Below, one piece after another: positions 7,603 to 12,974 of a stretch of 12,974 nucleotides of DNA (the first letter of the stretch is position 1; each line of letters begins with the position of its first letter). The notes under the pieces were generated by a model. It saw only the letters and a list, made by a program, of their open reading frames with translations. It did not search any database and was not told the DNA's origin. Source of the DNA: Actinomycetales bacterium UBA1383 (GTDB lineage Bacteria; Actinomycetota; Actinomycetes; Actinomycetales; Actinomycetaceae); assembly GCA_002305415.1 (NCBI GenBank), contig DBQX01000021.1, forward strand, positions 1 through 12,974, written 5' to 3'. The translations under genes were made by a program, and so were the position numbers.

Positions 7603-8183
7603 CGTTCTCGACCCGCGAGCTCGCGACCCTGGCGGTGTTCGGTGCCCTCTGGGGCCTGGTGGAGATCACGCTCGGCGCCGTCATCAAGACGCTCAACATC
7701 CCGCTCGGTGCCCTGCTGGTCGTGAGCGTGGGACTGGTGGTCGCCCTGGTCGGCCGGGCCTTCGTCCCGCGCCGTGGCTCCACGCTCTTCATCGGCGTGA
7801 TCGCCATGCTGCTGAAGCTGTTCAGCCTTGGCGGCGTGGTTGTCGGGCCGATGGTGGGCATCCTGTTCGAGGCGCTCATCGCGGAGATCGTGCTCTCCGC
7901 CATGGGGCGGCCTCGACGGGCCTCGTTCGTCGCGGCGGGCGCCGCGGCCAGCGCGTGGCTCCTGGTGCATCCCTTCCTCACGGGACTCCTGTTCTTCGGC
8001 CGTTCCCTGTTCGTCGTCTGGCAGGACCTGCTGGACCTCGGGAACCGCGTCGTCGGCCTCGACCCCTCGGCGGCCGCCTGGATCGTGGCGGCACTGGCGG
8101 CGATCTACGCGGGTGTCGGTGCGGTCGTCGGGTGGCTGAGCTGGGACCTCGCCCACACCCTCAAGAAACGAACCGGAAGGTGA
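7599..8183 (+). CDS. Membrane protein, probable ECF transporter substrate-binding (S) component
   Basis: A 194-residue, very hydrophobic protein with about six membrane helices (roughly 8-29, 32-56, 61-80, 82-102, 107-140 and 157-184), the size of an ECF S component. Helix 1 contains A12-VFG-A16, the AxxxA pattern by which S components dock on EcfT. The GTG start at 7599 is preceded by GGAGG (7588-7592) and overlaps the ATPase stop as GTGA. I do not recognise a vitamin-specific S family, so the substrate is open. Context (ATPase before, EcfT two genes later) supports the assignment more than sequence does. A single charged segment near the end (LKKRTGR) places the C-terminus in the cytoplasm by the positive-inside rule. 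Confidence 0.75.
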   Translation: MTFSTRELATLAVFGALWGLVEITLGAVIKTLNIPLGALLVVSVGLVVALVGRAFVPRRGSTLFIGVIAMLLKLFSLGGVVVGPMVGILFEALIAEIVLSAMGRPRRASFVAAGAAASAWLLVHPFLTGLLFFGRSLFVVWQDLLDLGNRVVGLDPSAAAWIVAALAAIYAGVGAVVGWLSWDLAHTLKKRTGR

Positions 8184-8187
8184 ACCC

Positions 8188-8640
8188 ATGAAGCGACTGC
8201 TCGCACTCCTCTCGCTCGCTGTCCTGACCCTGACCTCGGGCTGCGCCGGGGGCGGCGACGCCGGCAACGCCGACACCTCCGCGCTCGTGGTCTCCGGCGG
8301 TGACAGCAGCGAGTCGTACTCGCGCGCCGACCTCGAGTCGCTGGGCGCCACCGAGTCCGAGTTCAACGGGGTTGCCTACACCGGGGTGCCCGTCGACGTC
8401 CTGGTCGAGGACGCCGGATTCGACCCCGCGTCGGTGCGGGCGGTCAAGGCGGTGGCCGCGGACGGGTTCACGGTCAACTACGACCCCGGCCAGGTGTTCG
8501 GCGACGGGATCATCGTGGCGTACGCTCTCGCCGACGGCTCCGACCTCTCCGCCGACGACGGCGCCTTCCGCATGGTCCTCCCGGGCCAGGAGGGCAAGCT
8601 CAACCTCCGGATGCTGGTCGAGCTCCAGGTGACGCAGTGA
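8188..8640 (+). CDS. Lipoprotein with sulfite-oxidase-like (molybdopterin-binding fold) domain, lacking metal ligands
   Basis: A 150-residue protein. KR at the N-terminus, a hydrophobic stretch and the lipobox LTSGC predict lipidation at Cys19 and an outward-facing anchor. The mature part follows the pattern of the oxidoreductase molybdopterin-binding (SUOX-like) domain: a basic opening strand, YTGVPVDVLVEDAGFD, VAADGFTVNYD, IIVAYALADGSDL, FRMVLPGQ and a final LVELQV strand. Catalytic members hold molybdenum through a Cys; here the mature chain has no other Cys and no His at all, so it can hardly be an enzyme. A binding or docking role is more likely. It begins 4 bp after the S-component stop, with GGAAGG as ribosome binding site, and overlaps ecfT by GTGA. 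ECF importers normally use no extracellular binding protein, which makes it notable. Confidence 0.78.
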   Translation: MKRLLALLSLAVLTLTSGCAGGGDAGNADTSALVVSGGDSSESYSRADLESLGATESEFNGVAYTGVPVDVLVEDAGFDPASVRAVKAVAADGFTVNYDPGQVFGDGIIVAYALADGSDLSADDGAFRMVLPGQEGKLNLRMLVELQVTQ

Positions 8641-9377
8641 CCGTGGCCAGCGTGGACGCGAGCCCGGTCGCCGGACTGGGCACGATCGGGCACCTCTCGA
8701 TCTTCGCGGGCACGCTGGCCGCGGTCATGCTCTCGCCCGCCGCACTCCTCCCCTGGGTGGCGGCCGGGTGCCTCCTGGTCACCTGGCTCCTGCGGCCGCG
8801 CGCCGTCCGTGGACTGCTGCGGTGGCGCTGGCTGGTCCTGCTCGTGGTCATGGCCGTACCGCCCCTGTTCGTGGTGGGCGAGATCGACTCCGCCCTCGGG
8901 CTGGTCCGGTACTCATCGGAGGGCCTGGCCCTCTCCATCCAGGTGGCCCTGCGCGTCGTCGTGATCCTCGCCGCGGTGCAGGCGATGACGTCCTCGGTGG
9001 ACATCACGGCGGTGGCCGGGCTGTTCGAGCGCCTGGGGCTGCGTGGCCTCGGATTCTCGCTGGGGGTGGCGCTCAACCTGCTCCCGGCACTCACCGAGTC
9101 CGCGCGGAATGCGTGGCGGAGCCTGTCGATGAGGGGCGGGCTGCGGCGTCGACGGCTCCGCGGCCTCCGCCTGCTCGCCACCGCGGTGATCGCGGGGGCG
9201 CTCGGTCGTGCCGAGGAGATCGCCCTTGCCGCCGAGGCGCGTGCCTTCACGCCGGAGCGTGTCCGCAGGATACCCATCCAGCGCGGCCGTTTCGACTGGG
9301 TCGCCGTCGTCGCCGGGCTCGCCGTCGTCGTCGCCATCGTCGCGGTCCGGCTCGCGGGGGTCACGGGACCGGTGTGA
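8637..9377 (+). CDS. ecfT: ECF transporter transmembrane coupling protein EcfT
   Basis: A 246-residue membrane protein with a helical N-terminal half (segments near 18-50, 62-81 and 100-118), an amphipathic cytoplasmic region with the two Arg motifs that clamp the ATPases (ESARNAW, Arg157; EARAF, Arg202), and a last membrane helix at ~221-240. This is the EcfT/CbiQ layout. The start is the GTG at 8637 inside the GTGA overlap with the lipoprotein gene, with AGGTGA 4 nt upstream; GTGs at 8643 and 8652 are less coupled. It closes the operon. Its last 17 bp are also the end of the convergent dehydrogenase gene. Confidence 0.9.
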   Translation: MTVASVDASPVAGLGTIGHLSIFAGTLAAVMLSPAALLPWVAAGCLLVTWLLRPRAVRGLLRWRWLVLLVVMAVPPLFVVGEIDSALGLVRYSSEGLALSIQVALRVVVILAAVQAMTSSVDITAVAGLFERLGLRGLGFSLGVALNLLPALTESARNAWRSLSMRGGLRRRRLRGLRLLATAVIAGALGRAEEIALAAEARAFTPERVRRIPIQRGRFDWVAVVAGLAVVVAIVAVRLAGVTGPV

Positions 9378-10311
9378 GCACCGTGCCCGTGGCGAGGAAG
9401 GTCCGCAGGTTCTCGAGGAGCAGGTCCGCCATCGCCTGGCGCGTCTGCTCGGTGGCGCTGGCGACGTGCGGCTGGAGGACAACCGTGTCGAGCGCCAGCA
9501 GTTCGGCAGGGACATGGGGCTCGTCGGCGAAGACGTCCAGCCCGGCGCCCGCGAGTTCACCGGAGGCGAGGCGCCGCACCAGCGCCTCCTGGTCGACGAC
9601 GGACCCCCGGGCCACGTTCACCAGGTACCCTTCCGGGCCGAGGGCCGCCAGCACGTCGTCGTCCACCAGTTTCTCCGTGGCCGGGCCGCCCGGCACCACC
9701 ACGACGAGCACGTCGGACGCGGCCGCGAGTTCGACGGGAGTCGCGGCGTAGGGGTAGGGCACGCCGTCGACGGCGGTGCGCGAGTGGTACGCGATCGCGC
9801 ACCCGAAGCCGGCCAGGCGGTCCGCGATGGCGCGGCCGATGCGGCCGAGGCCAAGGATCCCCACTGTCGAGCCGCTGACCTCGCGGGTGAGGGGGAACGT
9901 CTCGCCGGCGGCCCAGCGGCCCGCGCGGACGAAGCGGTCCGCCCGGCTGACGCCCCGGAGGGTGTCGATGAGGAGTCCGACGGCGAGGTCGGCGACGGCG
10001 TCCGTCAGCACCCCCGGGGTGGTGGCGATCGTGATGCCACGCTCGCGCGCCTGCGCGGTGTCCGTGGAGTCGTAGCCGACGCCGAAGATGAGGACCGCCC
10101 GGAGATTGGGCAGGGCAGCCATCAGGTCCGGGCCCACCCCGGTGTTGTAGGTGGTGACGGCCACCGCCACTCGCCCGGCGTTTCCGGCGAGCCAGGCGGC
10201 GCGCTCGACGGGCTCGTCCGGAAGCCGCTCGGCGTGGAACTCGGTGCGCAGGGAGTCGGCGAGGGTCGGCAGCAGCGCGCCGACCTGGAGGACCAGCGGA
10301 ATGTCAGACAT
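9361..10311 (-). CDS. D-isomer-specific 2-hydroxyacid dehydrogenase (glyoxylate/hydroxypyruvate reductase-like)
   Basis: A 316-residue soluble enzyme that reduces 2-oxoacids to D-2-hydroxyacids with NAD(P)H. The nucleotide-binding GLGRIG motif is at 154-159. The catalytic set is Arg235 (NVARGS), Glu264 (ADEP) and His282 (QPHVASAT). The residues after strand beta-B of the Rossmann fold read YHSRT, and the Ser-Arg there suggests NADP(H) preference, as in GHPR-type enzymes (inference). The ATG at 10311 opens MSDIPLVLQVG; no clear ribosome binding site is seen, so leaderless initiation is possible. The gene is divergent from the pRiA4b-like gene across 86 bp and overlaps the end of ecfT by 17 bp. 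The exact oxoacid is not readable. Confidence 0.9.
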   Translation of the reverse strand: MSDIPLVLQVGALLPTLADSLRTEFHAERLPDEPVERAAWLAGNAGRVAVAVTTYNTGVGPDLMAALPNLRAVLIFGVGYDSTDTAQARERGITIATTPGVLTDAVADLAVGLLIDTLRGVSRADRFVRAGRWAAGETFPLTREVSGSTVGILGLGRIGRAIADRLAGFGCAIAYHSRTAVDGVPYPYAATPVELAAASDVLVVVVPGGPATEKLVDDDVLAALGPEGYLVNVARGSVVDQEALVRRLASGELAGAGLDVFADEPHVPAELLALDTVVLQPHVASATEQTRQAMADLLLENLRTFLATGTVLTPVP

Positions 10312-10397
10312 GGTGAGAGCGTCCCACACGCGAGGCGGTGTGCGGAGCCTGCCGGGCGATCGTGATCGTGTCAGTGCCGGGTGATTCGCTTGACTGC

Positions 10398-11441
10398 ATG
10401 AGCGAACTCGAGAACAGCGCCCCCCGGCGCCCCCTGGCCCTGAAGGATCGCCGCGGGGAGGTGGTCTCCTACCTCCTGCGGATTCACGTGGTCGGTGCGA
10501 AACCGCAGGTGTGGCGGAGGGTGTTCGTCCCCAGTGATCTGACCCTCGCCCGGCTCCACACCGTGCTCCAGGCCGCGATGGGCTGGGAGGGCCGCTACGG
10601 GCACCACTTCCAGGTGGAGCCCTTCTCGGACCCGGCCGCCGTGGTGGTCCGCACCGCCGATGCGCCCGGTGACCCGTCGGTGCCGGACGAGGCCGCCCTC
10701 CGCGTCGACGAGGTACTCGGCGAACCGGGTGACCGGCTGCACTACCTGTACGACCCGGGCGACGGCTGGCGCCACGTGATCCGCCTGGAGAACGTGTTCC
10801 CGGCGTACCCGTCGCTCGGGAACAGGCCGGTGTGCATCGAGGGGCGCGGCCGGTGCCCGGTCGAGGGGGTCGGGGGCGTGGCGGTCTGGAACCGGGTGGT
10901 CGCCGTGCTGGCGGGAAGGGCACCCGCCGGGACGGTGGATCCGGCGCTGCTGCGCTGGGCGGGGCAGTCCCGCACGCCGTCGGGCTTCGACCGGCGGCAG
11001 GCCAATCACCGGATCCGGGAGTGGCTCGTGGTGCCACCGCCCCCGGCGCCGCCGCGGGGCGACGCGCCGCTCGGGCGCCGGGCGAACCGGCCGTGGGTGC
11101 CACGCCCGGCGAAGGGGATGGTGCCGTTCCCCTGCGTGCTCGACGGGCAGGTGGCCGGGCTGGCGGGGACCGTCGGCGTGCGGCGGGGGCTCGTCGTCGA
11201 CACGCCGTGGGGCGCCGGCGAGTTCCCGGACCCGAGCCAGGCGGTGGCGGATGGCCTCGAGGTGCATGATGCGGGGTTCCTCCACTTCCTCGACCCGGCG
11301 TTCGCGCCGTTCTGGTGCCCGAGGTGCGAGGCCGTCTACTGCGGCGATCACTGGCGAACGTGGGTGGTGGCCGGGAGTGAGGGCGAGCCCGACCACACGT
11401 GGGGCTCCTGCCCCCGGGGTCACGAGCGTCTGCTGCGGTGA
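10398..11441 (+). CDS. pRiA4b ORF-3-like domain protein with a Cys/His C-terminal extension
   Basis: A 347-residue protein. Residues ~25-215 match the plasmid pRiA4b ORF-3 family: LRIHVVGAKPQVWRRV near the start, then LHTVLQAAMGW and YLYDPGDGWRHVIRLE, followed by CIEGRGRCPVEGVGG. The family is common on plasmids and mobile elements and has no known function. The C-terminal third is an addition with CPRCEAVYCGDHW (Cys307, Cys310, Cys315, His318) and CPRGH (Cys338, His342), which could bind one zinc ion. The ATG at 10398 is taken because the family match begins soon after; no convincing ribosome binding site precedes it, so it may be leaderless. It ends 5 bp from the convergent GMC stub, close to an IS110 element. 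Confidence 0.82.
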   Translation: MSELENSAPRRPLALKDRRGEVVSYLLRIHVVGAKPQVWRRVFVPSDLTLARLHTVLQAAMGWEGRYGHHFQVEPFSDPAAVVVRTADAPGDPSVPDEAALRVDEVLGEPGDRLHYLYDPGDGWRHVIRLENVFPAYPSLGNRPVCIEGRGRCPVEGVGGVAVWNRVVAVLAGRAPAGTVDPALLRWAGQSRTPSGFDRRQANHRIREWLVVPPPPAPPRGDAPLGRRANRPWVPRPAKGMVPFPCVLDGQVAGLAGTVGVRRGLVVDTPWGAGEFPDPSQAVADGLEVHDAGFLHFLDPAFAPFWCPRCEAVYCGDHWRTWVVAGSEGEPDHTWGSCPRGHERLLR

Positions 11442-11446
11442 GCGCG

Positions 11447-11788
11447 TCAGCGCAACACCGGTGCTCGCGCACCGATGGGTTCCAGGCGCCGGTACGCCTC
11501 CCCGAGCGCCGGACGTGGGTCAGGTTCGCCCTTGTTCGGCCAGAAGGCCATCGCCCGTTCCGCCTGGGCGGTGATCGTCAGGGACGGGTTGACCCCGAGG
11601 TTCGCGGTCACCGCCGAGCCGTCGGCGACGTGCAGCCCCGGGTGGCCGAACACGCGCTGCCAGCCGTCGACGACGCCGTCGGCCGGCGTCGCGCCGATGG
11701 TGGCACCTCCGAGGAAGTGCGCGGTCAGCGGCCGGTCGAACGGCTCCCCCAGCGACGCCCCCGCCATGCCCTTCATGACGTGCTGCAT
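11447..11788 (-). pseudogene. C-terminal stub of a GMC oxidoreductase (cholesterol-oxidase-like), cut by an IS110 element
   Basis: About 113 residues remain of an FAD-dependent GMC oxidoreductase that is normally above 500. PLTAHFLGGATIG, HPGLHVADGSAVTANLGVNPS and LTITAQAERAMAFWPNKGE are the conserved C-terminal end, including the HFLGG histidine region and the FAD-contacting NLGVNPSLT segment. The FAD-binding N-terminus is absent because foreign sequence begins at about 11789; a TAG formed at the junction precedes the ATG at 11788. The remaining piece cannot be active. The missing N-terminal part may lie beyond the right end of the insertion, outside the window. Confidence 0.88.
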
Positions 11789-11799
11789 CTAATGGGTTC

Positions 11800-11995
11800 T
11801 AGCCGGGCTTCTGGCAGGCTCGGTCCTGTAGCGGCTGGCGGGTCAGCACTCCACACATCTGATCGCTGTTCGAGGTCTTGCGGCAGACCGTGCGCCCGCT
11901 GGTCGTGAGGAGGCGAATCGCTGCTGGGATGTCGTGCCCCCGACTCGCGTTGTCCGGGTGAGCACTCGCACCATTAGATCGCTGGGAGTCCTCCT
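11800..11995 (+). ncRNA. Candidate bridge (guide) RNA in the IS110 left-end leader
   Basis: This non-coding leader can form two large loops. Loop 1: GGTCAGC (11841-11847) with GCAGACC (11883-11889), one A-A mismatch; its 5' side has CACATCT, sharing CATCT with the target edge at 11786-11790. Loop 2: GACTC+GCG (11942-11949) with CGC (11980-11982) and GAGTC (11986-11990), with an inner GGTG/CACC stem; its 3' side has CCATTAGAT (11971-11979), the exact complement of ATCTAATGG at 11787-11795, which spans the CT core and the first bases of the element. Known IS110 bridge RNAs have a target loop followed by a donor loop, each with two guides flanking the core. The RNA limits are estimates and no promoter was assigned; in the family it arises at the circular junction. 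Confidence 0.5.
11841..11984 (+). repeat. Imperfect 28-nt direct repeat in the IS leader
   Basis: Bases 11841-11868 and 11957-11984 align without gaps at 21 of 28 positions. They share GGT, AGCACTC and GATCGCTG, with the differences concentrated in the middle ten bases. ATCGCTG occurs a third time at 11917-11923. A constant scaffold with a variable centre fits two related guide loops. Confidence 0.6.
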
Positions 11996-12039
11996 CCACG
12001 CTGCGACAACGGGTGACGACGAAGGAGAGGCGGTTTCTG

Positions 12040-12974
12040 GTGTTGTTCGTGGGTGATGACTGGGCGGAGGAGCATCACGACATCGAGGTCCAGGACGAGA
12101 CGGGCAGGGTGCTTGCCAAGAAGCGGCTGCCCGAGGGCCTGGTGGGGATGGTCGCGCTCCACGAGCTGATCGGCCGGCACGTGCCGCCCAGCTGGGCGGA
12201 CCTGGACCCTGATGAGGCGGCCGGGAGGGTGGTGGTCGGGATCGAGACTGATCGGGGCCCGTGGGTGGCCGCCCTCGTCGCTGCGGGGTACCGGGTGTAC
12301 GCCATCAATCCGACCTCGGCGGCCCGGTATCGGCAGCGGCACTCGATGTCGGGCGCCAAGGCTGACACCACGGATGCGCACCTGCTCGCCGAGATCGTCC
12401 GAGTGGACCGCGCCCATCACAGGCCAGTCGCCGGCGACAGTCCGGAGGCGCAGGCGGTGAAGGTGGTGGCCCGGATACACCAGTCGTTGATCTGGGACCG
12501 GACCCGGCACGTGCTGCGGTTGCGCTCCGCGTTGCGGGAGTACTTCCCGGCCGCGATCAGGGCCTTCGAGGACCTGGACGCCCCCGAGGCACTCGAGCTG
12601 CTCGCTGCGGCCCCGGACCCCGACTCCGCGGCGAAGCTGACCAAGACACGGATCGTGGCAGCGCTGAAGCGGGCGCACCGCCGCAACACCGACGAGCGTG
12701 CCACCGTGATGTTGCAGGTGCTGCGGGCCCCTGAACTGCGGCTGCCTGGTCCGGTGCAGCAGGCCTACGCCGCCGGCATCGCCGCCCAGGTCGCGGTCAT
12801 CGGCGTGCTCAACCACCAGATCGAGGACTTGAGTGTGGTGGTGGGCGCCCATTTTGGCCGCCACCCGGACGCTGAGATCTACACCAGCCTCCCGGGCCTC
12901 GGTGTGGTCCTCGGTGCCCGGGTGCTGGGCGAGTTCGGTGACGACCCTCACCGGTACGCCGACGCGAAGGCCCG
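12040..12974 (+). CDS. IS110-family DEDD transposase/recombinase, 3' end outside window
   Basis: 311 codons are visible, open to the window end. The N-terminal RuvC-like domain has Asp7 (FVGDDWAEEHHD), Glu69 (VVGIETDRG), and Asp109/Asp112 in GAKADTTDAHLLAE, the DEDD set of IS110 enzymes. AINPTSAARYRQRHSMSG is also typical. From about residue 285, YTSLPGLGVVLGARVLGEFGDD begins the Tnp_20 domain; its conserved catalytic Ser should lie just past the window. The GTG at 12040 is chosen because family members start directly with a xLFVGDDWAE segment and GGAGAGG lies upstream; the in-frame GTG at 12013 would add nine residues. The protein moves the element, probably guided by the RNA from its leader. 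Confidence 0.9.
   Translation, partial: MLFVGDDWAEEHHDIEVQDETGRVLAKKRLPEGLVGMVALHELIGRHVPPSWADLDPDEAAGRVVVGIETDRGPWVAALVAAGYRVYAINPTSAARYRQRHSMSGAKADTTDAHLLAEIVRVDRAHHRPVAGDSPEAQAVKVVARIHQSLIWDRTRHVLRLRSALREYFPAAIRAFEDLDAPEALELLAAAPDPDSAAKLTKTRIVAALKRAHRRNTDERATVMLQVLRAPELRLPGPVQQAYAAGIAAQVAVIGVLNHQIEDLSVVVGAHFGRHPDAEIYTSLPGLGVVLGARVLGEFGDDPHRYADAKA

Larger units (their letters stand above)
11789..12974 (+). mobile_element. IS110-family insertion sequence, left end and most of the body (right end outside window)
   Basis: The left limit is set where the GMC reading frame stops matching (11788/11789). The element then has about 250 nt of non-coding leader and a DEDD transposase running out of the window. 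IS110 elements have no long terminal inverted repeats and do not duplicate the target, and none is visible here. A CT dinucleotide at 11789-11790 is a candidate core shared by target and element. A long leader before the transposase fits the IS110 subgroup rather than IS1111, whose non-coding RNA lies downstream. Confidence 0.8.

Noticed and set aside
8188..8640. Active molybdopterin oxidoreductase
   Set aside because: No Cys in the mature chain to ligate molybdenum, and the protein is much shorter than catalytic members.
10312..10397. Operator in the divergent 86-bp spacer (CACAC/GTGTG and GATCGTGATCG motifs)
   Set aside because: The stems are five bases or imperfect, within chance for GC-rich DNA.

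Overview
The window comes from a high-GC actinobacterium. The evidence is strong G/C bias at third codon positions, GTG starts, AGGAGG-type ribosome binding sites, IS110 and pRiA4b ORF-3 type genes, and a secreted protein with a Pro/Thr/Glu-rich linker. Genus cannot be fixed from sequence alone; a Micrococcales-like or related lineage is an inference. No rRNA, tRNA or CRISPR array was seen.

Left part (1-2450): a 51-bp tandem repeat with hairpin potential lies directly behind a minus-strand HSL-type alpha/beta hydrolase. Next comes a spacer with a 13-bp inverted repeat. After it, two decayed gene pieces are fused head to tail: the middle of a linear alkylsulfatase (SdsA type) and the C-terminal STAS end of a SulP sulfate permease, the latter frameshifted. 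This looks like the relic of a sulfate-ester scavenging locus.

Centre (2450-9380): a COG0731-type radical SAM protein is followed by a secreted NodB-type polysaccharide deacetylase with three 104-residue repeats. Then a tightly coupled five-gene operon (5594-9377, with ATGA/GTGA stop-start overlaps) encodes a THEP1-like P-loop NTPase, a fused double EcfA ATPase, a six-helix membrane protein that fits an ECF S component, a small lipoprotein with a sulfite-oxidase-like fold but no Cys or His to hold molybdenum, and EcfT. An ECF importer with its own lipid-anchored binding-type protein and a private NTPase is unusual. Its substrate is unknown, and it is the best candidate here for an under-described transport system.

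Right part (9361-12974): a 2-hydroxyacid dehydrogenase (minus strand) overlaps ecfT tail to tail by 17 bp. Divergent from it is a pRiA4b ORF-3 domain protein with an added Cys/His C-terminus. Then comes the C-terminal stub of a GMC (cholesterol-oxidase-like) oxidoreductase, cut at about 11788 by an IS110-family element. The transposase runs off the window end. The roughly 250-nt non-coding leader of the element contains paired loops and a 9-nt segment complementary to the element's own left junction across a CT core. This is what a bridge (guide) RNA of the IS110 family would look like.
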